This document shows, piece by piece, positions 26,834 to 35,408 of a stretch of 64,000 nucleotides of DNA. Every line of letters begins with the position of its first letter. Positions within the stretch are counted from its first letter, which is position 1. Location of the stretch: positions 1 through 64,000 of the forward strand of contig NZ_ANFX01000021.1 in assembly GCF_000331285.1 (NCBI RefSeq), written 5' to 3'. Made by a program: the position numbers and the translations under genes. The stretch comes from Porphyrobacter sp. AAP82 (GTDB taxonomy: Bacteria > Pseudomonadota > Alphaproteobacteria > Sphingomonadales > Sphingomonadaceae). The notes beneath the pieces were generated by a model. That model made no database searches. It was not told the DNA's origin and was given only the letters and a program-made list of their open reading frames with translations.

Positions 26834-29491
26834 TCAGCCGCGCGCCGCGGGCAGGCCGCGCTTCCATTCATACAGCAGATCGAGCGCCTCGCGCGGGGTC
26901 AGGGCATCGAGATCGGCCGCCCTGAGGCTCTGTGCGAGCTGCTGTTCGGGGGCCGCAGGCTCGGGCTCGGCGGGCGCGAGGTTGGCGAACAGCGGCAGGT
27001 CGCCAAGCCCCGCCGCAATCCCGCCGGTCGCCTCGCGCTGCGCCTCGAGCCTGGCGAGCACCGCCTTGGCCCGCGCGACGACATTGGCAGGCACCCCGGC
27101 GAGCCGCGCGACGGCAAGGCCATAGGAACGGTCGGCCGGGCCATCGGCAAGTTCGTGGAGCAGCACCAGATCGCCCTGCCATTCGCGCGCGCGGACGTGG
27201 TGGAGGCTCAAGGCCTCGCAGGTTTCGGCCAGCCTTGCGAGCTCGTGATAATGGGTGGCGAACAGGCACCGGCAGGAAATCTGCGAATGCACCGCCTCGG
27301 CCACCGCCCAGGCGAGCGCGAGGCCGTCATAGGTGGATGTCCCGCGACCGACCTCGTCAAGGATCACGAAGCTGCGATGGGTGGCCTGCGCGAGGATCGC
27401 GGCGGTCTCGACCATCTCGACCATGAAGGTCGAACGCCCCCGCGCAAGGTTGTCGGCCGCGCCCACCCGGCTGAACAGGCGGTCGACGAGGCCGATTCGC
27501 GCAGCGGTGGCGGGGACGAAGCACCCGGCCTGTGCGAGCAATACGATCAGCGCGTTCTGCCTGAGGAAGGTCGATTTGCCGCCCATGTTGGGCCCCCCGA
27601 TCAGCCACAGGCGGTTATCGGCAGCAAGCTGGCAATCATTGGCGACGAAGCGCTCGCCGGTCTTTGCCAGCGCGGCCTCGACCACCGGATGGCGGCCCGC
27701 GGTGATGGCAAGACCTGCATCCTCGGCGATCTCGGGCCGGCACCAGTCGCCCTCCGCCGCCCGCTCGGCATTGCCCGCGCCCACATCCAGCCGCGCGAGC
27801 GCTGCGGCGGTGGCGGCGATGGCTTCGCGCGCGGCGATGACCTCGGCCACCAGCCTCTCGAAGTGGGCTTCCTCGCAGCCCAGCGCATGGCCGCCGGCCT
27901 CGGCGATGCGGGCGGCTTCCTCGTGCAGTCTCAGCGAGTTGAACCGCACCGCACCGGCCATCGTCTGGCGGTGGGTGAAGCCGCTATCGGGCGCCATCAG
28001 TGCATCGGCATGACGCGCGGAGACCTCGATGAAATAGCCGAGCACCCCGTTGTGGCGGATTTTCAGCGAGGCGATGCCGGTCTCCTCGCGGTAGCGCGCC
28101 TCCATCGCCGCGATCGCGCGGCGCGCATCGCCCGATGTGGCGCGCAATTCGTCGAGCGCGGCGTCATAGCCGTCGGCGATGAACCCGCCGGAAGACCGCT
28201 CGGTCGGCGGCGAGGGGACAAGCGCGCGCGCGAGGTGATCGGTGAGCGCGCCGTGGCCGGTCAGCCGCGAAGTCACCTCGGCGAGCAGCGCGGGCCCGTC
28301 GGGGGCGCCTGCAAGCCAGTTGTGGAGCCGTCCCGCCTCCGAAAGTCCATCGCGCAGCTGGCCAAGATCGCGCGGGCTGCCCCGCCCCGCCACCACCCGG
28401 CCCAAGGCCCGCCCGAGATCGGGGATCGCCCGCAGAATGTCGCGCAATTGCGCGCGCTCGATCGGGCGGTCGCGCCAGAACTGCACGAGAGCCAGCCGGG
28501 CCTCGATGGCACCTGCATCGAGCAGCGGCGCCGACAGGTCCTCGGCCAGCAGCCGCGATCCTGCACCCGTCACGCAGCGGTCGACCGCGCCGATCAGGCT
28601 TCCGGCGCGGCCCCCTTGCGCCGATTCGAGGATCTCGAGGCTCGCGCGCGTCGCCGCGTCCATCGCCATGGTGCTGGCGGTCTCGCGCGCCACCGGGGGG
28701 AGCAGCAACGGCAGACGCCCGCGCCCGACATGGTCGAGATAGGCGACCAGGCCCCCCGCCGCCGCCAGCATCGCGCGGCTGAAGGCCCCGAAGGCATCGA
28801 GCGTCGCGACGCCGTGCACCGCCTTCAGACGCTCCGCCCCGGCATCGCTGGCGAAGGTCGAGCGCGGGCGGAAGATCGCCTCCTCGGGGCCGCCAGATTC
28901 TTTGGGCTCCCAATCCTCGGGCACCACCACCTCGCTGGGCGAGAGCCGCGACAGCACCGCGCCCAATTGCTCGCCCGTGCATTCCTCCAGCACCATCGCG
29001 CCGGTCGAGACATCGACCGCGGCGATCCCGACCTTGCCCCGCAGTTCGGCGAGGGCCGCCAGCACATTGGCGCGGCGCGGTTCCAAAAGCGCTTCCTCGG
29101 TGAGCGTGCCCGCCGTCACCAGCCGCACGATCGCCCGGCCGACCAGCACCTTGGAGGACGGCGTGCCTTCACGCCTGGCGCGCGCCTTGGCTTCCTCGGG
29201 CGTTTCGACCTGCTCGGCAATCGCCACCCGGCAGCCCGCCTTGATGAGACGCGCCAGATAGCTCTCGGCCGAATGCACCGGCACCCCGCACATCGGGATC
29301 GGCGCGCCGCCATGCTCGCCCCGGGTGGTCAGCGCGATATCGAGGATGGCCGCCGCGCGCTTCGCGTCCTCGAAGAACAGCTCGAAGAAATCGCCCATGC
29401 GGTAGAACAGCAGCGCATCGCCCGCCTCTTCCCGCAGGCGCAGATATTGCGCCATCATCGGGGTGGGTTTCGGATCGTCGCGCGCGGGCAT
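26834..29491 (-). CDS. mutS: DNA mismatch repair protein MutS
   Basis: 885 residues. The mismatch-recognition domain I holds the Phe-x-Glu wedge region in RMGDFFELFFEDAKRAA. The clamp and lever domains follow. The C-terminal ATPase has Walker A GGPNMGGKSTFLRQNALIVLLA, the signature RGRSTFMVEMVE, Walker B SFVILDEVGRGTSTYDGLALAWA and the His switch FATHYHELA. It initiates methyl-directed mismatch repair with MutL. The ATG at 29491 is close to the conserved PMMAQYLRLREEAGD. Monocistronic, divergent from maeB. Confidence 0.98.
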   Translation of the reverse strand: MPARDDPKPTPMMAQYLRLREEAGDALLFYRMGDFFELFFEDAKRAAAILDIALTTRGEHGGAPIPMCGVPVHSAESYLARLIKAGCRVAIAEQVETPEEAKARARREGTPSSKVLVGRAIVRLVTAGTLTEEALLEPRRANVLAALAELRGKVGIAAVDVSTGAMVLEECTGEQLGAVLSRLSPSEVVVPEDWEPKESGGPEEAIFRPRSTFASDAGAERLKAVHGVATLDAFGAFSRAMLAAAGGLVAYLDHVGRGRLPLLLPPVARETASTMAMDAATRASLEILESAQGGRAGSLIGAVDRCVTGAGSRLLAEDLSAPLLDAGAIEARLALVQFWRDRPIERAQLRDILRAIPDLGRALGRVVAGRGSPRDLGQLRDGLSEAGRLHNWLAGAPDGPALLAEVTSRLTGHGALTDHLARALVPSPPTERSSGGFIADGYDAALDELRATSGDARRAIAAMEARYREETGIASLKIRHNGVLGYFIEVSARHADALMAPDSGFTHRQTMAGAVRFNSLRLHEEAARIAEAGGHALGCEEAHFERLVAEVIAAREAIAATAAALARLDVGAGNAERAAEGDWCRPEIAEDAGLAITAGRHPVVEAALAKTGERFVANDCQLAADNRLWLIGGPNMGGKSTFLRQNALIVLLAQAGCFVPATAARIGLVDRLFSRVGAADNLARGRSTFMVEMVETAAILAQATHRSFVILDEVGRGTSTYDGLALAWAVAEAVHSQISCRCLFATHYHELARLAETCEALSLHHVRAREWQGDLVLLHELADGPADRSYGLAVARLAGVPANVVARAKAVLARLEAQREATGGIAAGLGDLPLFANLAPAEPEPAAPEQQLAQSLRAADLDALTPREALDLLYEWKRGLPAARG

Positions 29492-29642
29492 GACGATCGC
29501 CTAGCGCGCCGCGCGGCGATTCGGGAATGTCGCCACTTGCAGCTTTCCCCGAACCTGGTGCGATAAACGACCTATCGCATCGGCGCGGCTCGGGCTAAGC
29601 GGGGCACGGTTTGCGTTACGGACGATGAGGGGGACGGGCACC

Positions 29643-31904
29643 ATGGCGGACGACAACAAGGGCGGCTTCACCGCGCGAGAAGCGCTGTTCTATCACGAGA
29701 CGATCCGTCCCGGTAAGCTGGAGATCGTCGCCACCAAGCCGATGACCTCGCAGCGCGACCTCAGCCTTGCCTATTCGCCGGGCGTCGCGGTGCCGGTCGA
29801 AGCGATCGCCGGCGATCCCTCGCTCGCCGCGCGCTACACCGCCAAGGGCAACCTTGTCGCGGTGATCTCCAACGGCACCGCGATCCTCGGCCTCGGCAAC
29901 TTGGGCGCGCTTGCCTCCAAGCCGGTGATGGAAGGCAAGGCGGTGCTGTTCAAGCGCTTCGCCGACGTCGATTCGATCGACATCGAACTGGCCACCGAAG
30001 ACCCCGAAGCCTTCATCAACGCCGTCGCCCTGATGGAGCCGACCTTCGGCGGCATCAACCTTGAAGACATCAAGGCCCCCGAATGCTTCATCATCGAAGC
30101 CGCGCTGCGCGAGAAGATGAAGATTCCGGTGATGCACGATGACCAGCACGGCACCGCGATCATCACCGCGGCGGGCCTGCTCAATGCCTGCCACATCACC
30201 GGCCGCGATTTCGAGGATGTGAAGGTCGTGGTCAATGGCGCGGGTGCGGCGGCGATCGCCTGCACCGCGCTGATCAAGGCGATGGGCGTGCGCCACGAGA
30301 ACGTGATCATGTGCGACCGTTCGGGCCCGATCACTCCGGGCCGCGACGGGGTCGACCAGTGGAAGAGCGCCCACGCCGTCGCCACCAGCGCGACCAGCCT
30401 CGAACAGGCACTGGAGGGCGCGGACATCTTCCTCGGCCTGTCGGCGGCGGGCGCGTTGAAGCCCGAATGGGTCAAGAAGATGGCCGACAAGCCGATCATC
30501 TTCGCCATGGCCAACCCCACGCCTGAAATCATGCCCGACCAGGCCAAGGCGGTGCGGCCCGACGCGATCGTCGCCACCGGCCGTTCGGACTTCCCGAACC
30601 AGGTCAACAACGTGCTGGGCTTCCCCTTCATCTTCCGCGGCGCACTGGATGTGCAGGCAACCACCATCAACGAAGAGATGAAGGTCGCCGCCGCCAAGGC
30701 CATCGCCGAGCTCGCCCGCCAGCAGGTGCCCGAGGAAGTGGCGAGCGCCTATGGCAAGAACCACAAGTTCGGCACCGACTACATCATCCCGGCCCCCTTC
30801 GATCCGCGCCTGATCGAGGTCGTCTCGTCAGCGGTCGCCAAGGCGGCGATGGATTCGGGCGTGGCGCGCACGGCCATTGAGGATTTCGATGCCTACCGCG
30901 TCGCGCTGCGCAGCCGCCTCAACCCGACCACCTCGGTCCTCACCGGCGCCTACGAGATCGCCCGCGCCAATCCCAAGCGGATGGTCTTTGCCGAGGCCGA
31001 GGAAGAAGTGGTGCTGCGCGCCGCGATCCAGTTCCGCGATTTCGGCTATGGCACCCCGATCCTGGTGGGCCGCACCAAGGCAGTGCTGGACAAGCTGCAC
31101 CAGCTTTCGGTCGGCGATCCGGGCAGCTTCGAGATCCAGAACTCGGCCGACAGCGAGCATGTGCCCGCGATGGTCGCCTATCTCTACAAGCGCCTCCAGC
31201 GCCGCGGCTATACCGAGCGCGATGTGCGGCGGATGGTCAACCAGGATCGCAACGTCTTCGCCTCGCTGCTGGTCGCGCTGGGGCATGGCGACGGGATGAT
31301 CACCGGCATGACCCGCACCTTCGCGCAGACCGTGCGCGAGGTGAACCTGGTGCTCGATCCCAAGGAAGGCTGCCTGCCCTTCGGCATCCACATGATGATC
31401 GGCAAGAATCACACGACCTTCCTTGCCGACACCACGATCAACGAACGCCCCGATGCTGCCGCGCTCGCCCACATCGCGCGCGAGACCGCCGCGGTCGCCA
31501 AGCGCATGGGGCACGAACCGCGCGTGGCGTTCCTGTCCTACTCGACCTTCGGCAACCCCTCGGGCCAGTGGCTCGACAATATCCGCGCCGCAGTCGCGAT
31601 CCTCGATCAGGAGGAACAGGGCTTCGAATATGAAGGCGAAATGGCGCCCGATGCCGCGCTCAATCCCAAGGTGATGGCGCTCTATCCCTTCAGCCGCCTG
31701 TCGGGCCCGGCCAATGTGCTCATCATGCCCGGGCTGCAATCGGCGAACCTGTCGGCCAAGCTGCTGCGCGAACTGGGGAGCAACGCGACCATCGGCCCGA
31801 TGATGATCGGCATGGAAAAGCCGGTCCAGATCGTGCCGATGACCGCGAGCGTCCCCGATGTGCTGACGCTCGCGGTGCTGGCGGGCGCGGGGGTGGTGGG
31901 CTGA
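29643..31904 (+). CDS. maeB: NADP-dependent malic enzyme with phosphotransacetylase-like domain
   Basis: 753 residues. The N-terminal malic enzyme domain (about 1-430) includes LAYSPGVAVPV, PVMEGKAVLFKRFADVDS, VMHDDQHGTAIITAAG and VNGAGAAAIAC. The C-terminal about 320 residues resemble phosphate acetyl/butyryltransferase (RMVFAEAEEEVVLRAA; NPSGQWLDNIRAAVAILDQ). This fusion is the MaeB type, which decarboxylates malate to pyruvate and is allosterically controlled by acetyl-CoA through the C-terminal domain. Start at MADDNKGGFTAREAL (29643) rather than 29625. Confidence 0.96.
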   Translation: MADDNKGGFTAREALFYHETIRPGKLEIVATKPMTSQRDLSLAYSPGVAVPVEAIAGDPSLAARYTAKGNLVAVISNGTAILGLGNLGALASKPVMEGKAVLFKRFADVDSIDIELATEDPEAFINAVALMEPTFGGINLEDIKAPECFIIEAALREKMKIPVMHDDQHGTAIITAAGLLNACHITGRDFEDVKVVVNGAGAAAIACTALIKAMGVRHENVIMCDRSGPITPGRDGVDQWKSAHAVATSATSLEQALEGADIFLGLSAAGALKPEWVKKMADKPIIFAMANPTPEIMPDQAKAVRPDAIVATGRSDFPNQVNNVLGFPFIFRGALDVQATTINEEMKVAAAKAIAELARQQVPEEVASAYGKNHKFGTDYIIPAPFDPRLIEVVSSAVAKAAMDSGVARTAIEDFDAYRVALRSRLNPTTSVLTGAYEIARANPKRMVFAEAEEEVVLRAAIQFRDFGYGTPILVGRTKAVLDKLHQLSVGDPGSFEIQNSADSEHVPAMVAYLYKRLQRRGYTERDVRRMVNQDRNVFASLLVALGHGDGMITGMTRTFAQTVREVNLVLDPKEGCLPFGIHMMIGKNHTTFLADTTINERPDAAALAHIARETAAVAKRMGHEPRVAFLSYSTFGNPSGQWLDNIRAAVAILDQEEQGFEYEGEMAPDAALNPKVMALYPFSRLSGPANVLIMPGLQSANLSAKLLRELGSNATIGPMMIGMEKPVQIVPMTASVPDVLTLAVLAGAGVVG

Positions 31905-31909
31905 GAGAG

Positions 31910-31940
31910 GCGCGCCCCTGTCGTTACAGCCGGGGCGCGC
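31910..31940 (+). terminator. Hairpin downstream of maeB
   Basis: GCGCGCCCC at 31910-31918 pairs with GGGGCGCGC at 31932-31940, five bases after the maeB stop and just before the end of the convergent DUF892 gene. No T run, so it may serve both directions as a Rho-assisted or weak terminator. Confidence 0.5.
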
Positions 31941-31946
31941 GGCCCG

Positions 31947-32423
31947 TCACGCCTCGGCCGCTGCCGGATTGACCTCGCCCGAGGCGATCGCAGTCATCTT
32001 GCGGTCGCCGCCGCGGGTGTCTTCGAGGCACTGGACGAGCACGCCCGCGTCCTCCTCGAGCCCCAGCCGCCGGGCAAACGCCGCCGCGGTGCCATAGCCC
32101 GAAATGCCGTAATGGGTCATACGCTGGTATTGCGCGATGATCGAGGCATCGCGCACGTCCTCGTCGGTGAAGTCCGCCTCCACCCCGTGCGCGCGGGCTT
32201 CGGCGACAAGGCCTTCCATGCCCCGGCAATGCTCGCCGCGCGGGTTGGCGTCGTGGCTTTCGATCAGGCTCTTGAGCTGCGCCATCCCCTCCTCGATCCC
32301 CTCGGCCCCGGCCGACAGCGCCTTGCGCAGCTCGCCCGAACGGGCGGTGTCATGGAGCTCGCGCGTCGCCTGCAAGGCCTGGCGGTTGGCGCTGTAGAGG
32401 TCCTTGAGGGTCGAGATGGTCAT
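31947..32423 (-). CDS. DUF892 / YciE-YciF ferritin-like protein
   Basis: 158 residues, all helical. It begins MTISTLKDLYSANRQALQATREL and contains SLIESHDANPRGEHCRGMEGLVAEA and ASIIAQYQRMTHYGISGYGTAAAFARRLG, the ferritin-like four-helix pattern of the YciE/YciF family. These proteins are tied to general stress in other bacteria. Function is inferred; iron binding was not verified residue by residue. GGAGA lies before the ATG at 32423, which is preferred over 32474. Confidence 0.85.
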   Translation of the reverse strand: MTISTLKDLYSANRQALQATRELHDTARSGELRKALSAGAEGIEEGMAQLKSLIESHDANPRGEHCRGMEGLVAEARAHGVEADFTDEDVRDASIIAQYQRMTHYGISGYGTAAAFARRLGLEEDAGVLVQCLEDTRGGDRKMTAIASGEVNPAAAEA

Positions 32424-32529
32424 GGCGGGGCTCTCCGGTGCGGGGTTGGGTTCTGCCCTGGCGATTGCCGGCACCGCCGGAGAGCGGCCCTGTCATGGGT
32501 GAGGGCTGCGACGCGGATCGGACAGGACG

Positions 32530-33543
32530 TCAGGGTCTTGCGACGAGGCGCGCCTCGCGGCCCAGCGCGACCACCGGCCAGCCGCCGCGCCACACCAGCG
32601 GCGCGGCGAGCATGATGCGGCGGGTGTTGATCTCGTCCTCGGGCCGGGCACGGGGGCGCCCGGCGTCGACCGCGTGGTAGAGGATGAAGGTCTCGCCGTC
32701 CTTCTCGGCCAGCGCATTGTGCCCCGGCGCGGTCCATCCGGGCGAGGCTGCGAGGATCACGCCGCCGTTCTGCGGCCTGACCGCGAACGGCCCCGTCGCC
32801 GAGCGCGCGCGGGCCACCATCACCGCGTAATGCGCGTTCGGCCCGCAGCAATTGTCGCCCGAGAAGAACAGATAATACCAGCCTGCGCGATAGGTGACCC
32901 ACGCGCCCTCGACGAGGCGGCGGTAGTGCGCGGGGTCATCGGTCGGCACGGGGGCGACGAGGTCGATCGTCGTGCTGCCGGGGGCAAAGGCGAGGCCGTC
33001 GGCGGTCATCTCGCGCACCTTGATGGGGCCGAACCCCGAGCCCCAGTAAAGCAGCCGCTTGCCGGTCTGAGGGTCGTCGAACAGCATCGGGTCGATATTG
33101 ACGAAGCCGGGGCCGCACAACAGCGGCTTGCCCGTGTCGGTGAAGGGCCCCTCGGGCCGCGCGGCGGTGGCGAGGGCGAGGCACAGGCCCTGCGCCGGGT
33201 CATCGAGCGCGGCATCGGGCTTGGCCGAGTAATAGAGCAGGTAACGCCCCTCGACCCGGGCGACATGCGGCGCCCAGAAATCCTGTGTCCGGCCGGCCCA
33301 TGCAGGCTTCACCGGCAGCGCATCGCCGAAGTGCTGCCACTGCGCAAGGTCGGGCGAGCGGGCGATCTGGATGTTGACCTGCCGGCCTTGCACCGAGCCT
33401 TGCGTGGCATAGGCGTAGAACGTGCCGTCGTCAGCGCGCAGCACGGCGGGGTCGGGGAAGTCGGCATCGATGGCGACGCGCGGTGCGAGTGTGGCACAGC
33501 CCGCCATCAGCAGGGGCAGAAGGGCGATCGCGATCCGGATCAT
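32530..33543 (-). CDS. Glycoside hydrolase family 43 lipoprotein (arabinanase-like)
   Basis: 337 residues. MIRIAIALLPLLMAGCATL is a lipoprotein signal (MAGC). The five-bladed propeller of GH43 shows the catalytic base DFPDPAVL near residue 30, the pKa-modulating Asp in FVNIDPMLFDD, and the general acid Glu in RLVEGAWVTYRAGWYYLFFSG. Similarity is to endo-arabinanase and arabinofuranosidase members; substrate not proven. It complements the GH16 lipoprotein for surface polysaccharide use. Confidence 0.87.
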   Translation of the reverse strand: MIRIAIALLPLLMAGCATLAPRVAIDADFPDPAVLRADDGTFYAYATQGSVQGRQVNIQIARSPDLAQWQHFGDALPVKPAWAGRTQDFWAPHVARVEGRYLLYYSAKPDAALDDPAQGLCLALATAARPEGPFTDTGKPLLCGPGFVNIDPMLFDDPQTGKRLLYWGSGFGPIKVREMTADGLAFAPGSTTIDLVAPVPTDDPAHYRRLVEGAWVTYRAGWYYLFFSGDNCCGPNAHYAVMVARARSATGPFAVRPQNGGVILAASPGWTAPGHNALAEKDGETFILYHAVDAGRPRARPEDEINTRRIMLAAPLVWRGGWPVVALGREARLVARP

Positions 33544-33629
33544 CGGGGGCCTCCGCGCCCGCAGCGGCGCTGTCAGCCCTCATTTATAAGATATATTACC
33601 GCAGGCAAGCAGCTTGCGGTGCGGGGGCC

Positions 33630-34343
33630 TCATTTCCGCCGGAACCGGAAATACCACACCTCGTGGCCGTAGACGGTGCGCGCCTTGTGTTCGTAGCGCG
33701 TCTCGGGCCAGCCGGAGGGGCGGACCTGCCAGTTGGCGGGCTTCTCGACCACCCACTCGAACAGGTCCGTGTGGCGCTGCATCACCATCAGCGCGTGGCG
33801 CAGATAGACCGCGTGGTCGGTGCCGAAGCGGAATTCGCCGCCGGGCTTCAGCTTCTGCGCGAACAGCCGCACCGGGCCGTCGTTCATCATCCGCCGCTTG
33901 GCGTGGCGGGCCTTGGGCCAGGGATCGGGGTGGAGCAGGTAGACCATTGTCAGCGCGCCATCGGGGATGCGGCTGAGCACCTCCAAGGCATCGCCGTGAT
34001 GGATGCGGATATTGGCAAGCCGCTGGTCGGCCACGTGGGTCAGCGCCTGCGCGACACCGTTGACGAAGGGCTCCGCGCCGATGAAGCCGTGATCGGGCAG
34101 CAGGTCGGCGCGGTAGGCGAGGTGCTCGCCCCCGCCAAAGCCGATCTCGAAATGCAGGGGACGCGTGTCGCCGAACAGCACCTCGCTCGTGACCGGGCCT
34201 TCTGCGGGCACGGTGATCTGCGGCAGGAGGTTGTCGACCAGCCCCTGCTGATAGGTGCGCAGCTTCTTGCCGACCGAGCGCCCGTAAAGCCGCGCGATGG
34301 TGGTCGGATCGCCTTCCTTGAATGCCGTCATGGAGAGGGCCAT
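33630..34343 (-). CDS. trmB: tRNA (guanine-N7-)-methyltransferase
   Basis: 237 residues. TrmB motifs: HFEIGFGGGEHLAYRADLLPDHGFIGAEPF (SAM binding), HGDALEVL, VYLLHPDPWPKARHAKRRM (catalytic) and the C-terminal TRYEHKARTVYGHEVWYFRFRR. It methylates G46 in the variable loop of tRNA. Start chosen at MALSMTAFKEG (34343); MTAF at 34331 is a possible alternative. Repeat copy B lies between trmB and ctrA. Confidence 0.95.
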   Translation of the reverse strand: MALSMTAFKEGDPTTIARLYGRSVGKKLRTYQQGLVDNLLPQITVPAEGPVTSEVLFGDTRPLHFEIGFGGGEHLAYRADLLPDHGFIGAEPFVNGVAQALTHVADQRLANIRIHHGDALEVLSRIPDGALTMVYLLHPDPWPKARHAKRRMMNDGPVRLFAQKLKPGGEFRFGTDHAVYLRHALMVMQRHTDLFEWVVEKPANWQVRPSGWPETRYEHKARTVYGHEVWYFRFRRK

Positions 34344-34403
34344 AGAAAAACGCCCGGGGTGTTTCCAGCCCGGGCGTCCGATTTCATCATGACGCGATTG
34401 GCC

Positions 34404-34499
34404 GGCCCGAAGGGCCGCGAGCGCACGGCGCGAGCCGCAGGTGCCCGAGCCGGAAAGGCTCGGAACAGCGCCGAGGACGCTCGCCCGGAGGGGCGAGCG
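34404..34499 (-). repeat. Dispersed covarying-hairpin element, copy B (3' of ctrA)
   Basis: Read on the minus strand from 9 bases after the ctrA stop. Hairpin 1 is CGCTCGCCC-CTCC-GGGCGAGCG (complement of 34478-34499). Next come linker GTCCTCGGCGCTGTTCC, hairpin 2 CCGAGCC-TTTCC-GGCTCGG (34445-34463), linker GCACCTGCGGCTCGCGC and hairpin 3 GGCCC-TTC-GGGCC (34404-34416). Linkers match copies A and C closely while stem sequences differ with pairing kept. Hairpin 1 could also serve as a terminator for ctrA. Confidence 0.8.
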
Positions 34500-34508
34500 C
34501 AAAACCCA

Positions 34509-35204
34509 TTACGCCGCTTCGACCTCGGTCTCGCTGTCGCGCAGCACGTAGCCGCGGCCCCAGACGGTCTCGATGTAGTTGTCTCCGCCGCAGGCCAGCG
34601 ACAGCTTCTTGCGCAGCTTGCAGATGAACACGTCGATGATCTTGAGCTCGGGCTCGTCCATCCCGCCGTAAAGGTGGTTGAGGAACATTTCCTTTGTCAG
34701 CGTCGTGCCCTTGCGAAGCGAGAGCAGCTCGAGCATCGCATATTCCTTGCCGGTGAGGTGCACGCGGGCACCATCGACCTCGACCGTCTTGGCATCGAGG
34801 TTCACGGCGAGCTTGCCGGTGCGGATGACCGACTGCGAGTGGCCCTTCGAACGGCGCACCACGGCATAGATGCGGGCGACCAGTTCCTCGCGGTGGAACG
34901 GCTTGGTGACGTAATCGTCTGCGCCGAAGCCGAAGGAGCGGATCTTCGAATCCATCTCGGAAATGCCCGAAAGGATCAGCACCGGGGTCTGCACCTTGGC
35001 GACGCGCAGCTTCTTGAGCACGTCGTAGCCATGCATGTCGGGCAGGTTCAGATCGAGCAGGATGATGTCGTAATCATACAGCTTGCCGAGGTCCAAACCC
35101 TCTTCGCCAAGGTCGGTCGAATAGACGTTGAAGCCTTCGGTGGTGAGCATCAGCTCGATCGCCTTGGCGGTGGTCGGTTCGTCTTCGATGAGCAGAACGC
35201 GCAT
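34509..35204 (-). CDS. ctrA: Cell-cycle response regulator CtrA
   Basis: 231 residues. Receiver domain with acidic pocket EDE, phosphoacceptor Asp51 in [15 protein letters not shown] and Lys in DYVTKPF. The OmpR-type winged helix carries [46 protein letters not shown] and [15 protein letters not shown], diagnostic for CtrA. CtrA is phosphorylated through CckA-ChpT and controls division, motility and replication genes in alphaproteobacteria. The promoter region has two GAnTC methylation sites and two GTTAAC sites (separate entry). No degradation tag is claimed; the C-terminus ends in EVEAA, similar to the Ala-Ala end that ClpXP recognises in Caulobacter CtrA. Confidence 0.97.
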   Translation of the reverse strand: MRVLLIEDEPTTAKAIELMLTTEGFNVYSTDLGEEGLDLGKLYDYDIILLDLNLPDMHGYDVLKKLRVAKVQTPVLILSGISEMDSKIRSFGFGADDYVTKPFHREELVARIYAVVRRSKGHSQSVIRTGKLAVNLDAKTVEVDGARVHLTGKEYAMLELLSLRKGTTLTKEMFLNHLYGGMDEPELKIIDVFICKLRKKLSLACGGDNYIETVWGRGYVLRDSETEVEAA

Positions 35205-35258
35205 TTCTGTACCCCTGTCTTACCCCTGGTAACCCCCGCTTAGGAGAGGTTGTCGCCT

Positions 35259-35337
35259 GTTAACCACGCCACTTCTCACCAAAAAAGGTTAACAAGAAGT
35301 TTAGCTCGTAAACTTTTTGGAGTGAGTCTTTCGAGTC
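35259..35337 (-). promoter_or_regulatory. ctrA promoter region: two GTTAAC sites and two GAnTC sites
   Basis: Upstream of ctrA, GTTAAC occurs at 35259-35264 and 35288-35293, each containing the CtrA half-site TTAAC on both strands. GAGTC, a CcrM (GAnTC) site, occurs at 35324-35328 and 35333-35337. In Caulobacter, CtrA autoregulation and CcrM methylation act through such sites; the same logic is inferred here. Full TTAA-N7-TTAA pairs were not found. Confidence 0.55.
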
Positions 35338-35408
35338 ACACCCCCGGACGGGGCGAAATCGGGGCAAGGCTAGGACTTTACGATCGCCCCGTCGCCTGAG
35401 GGAAAGTC

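Noticed and set aside
26489-29566. 1025-codon open frame antisense to mutS
   Set aside because: High-GC antisense shadow; mutS motifs are complete on the other strand and the plus frame has no protein-like domains.
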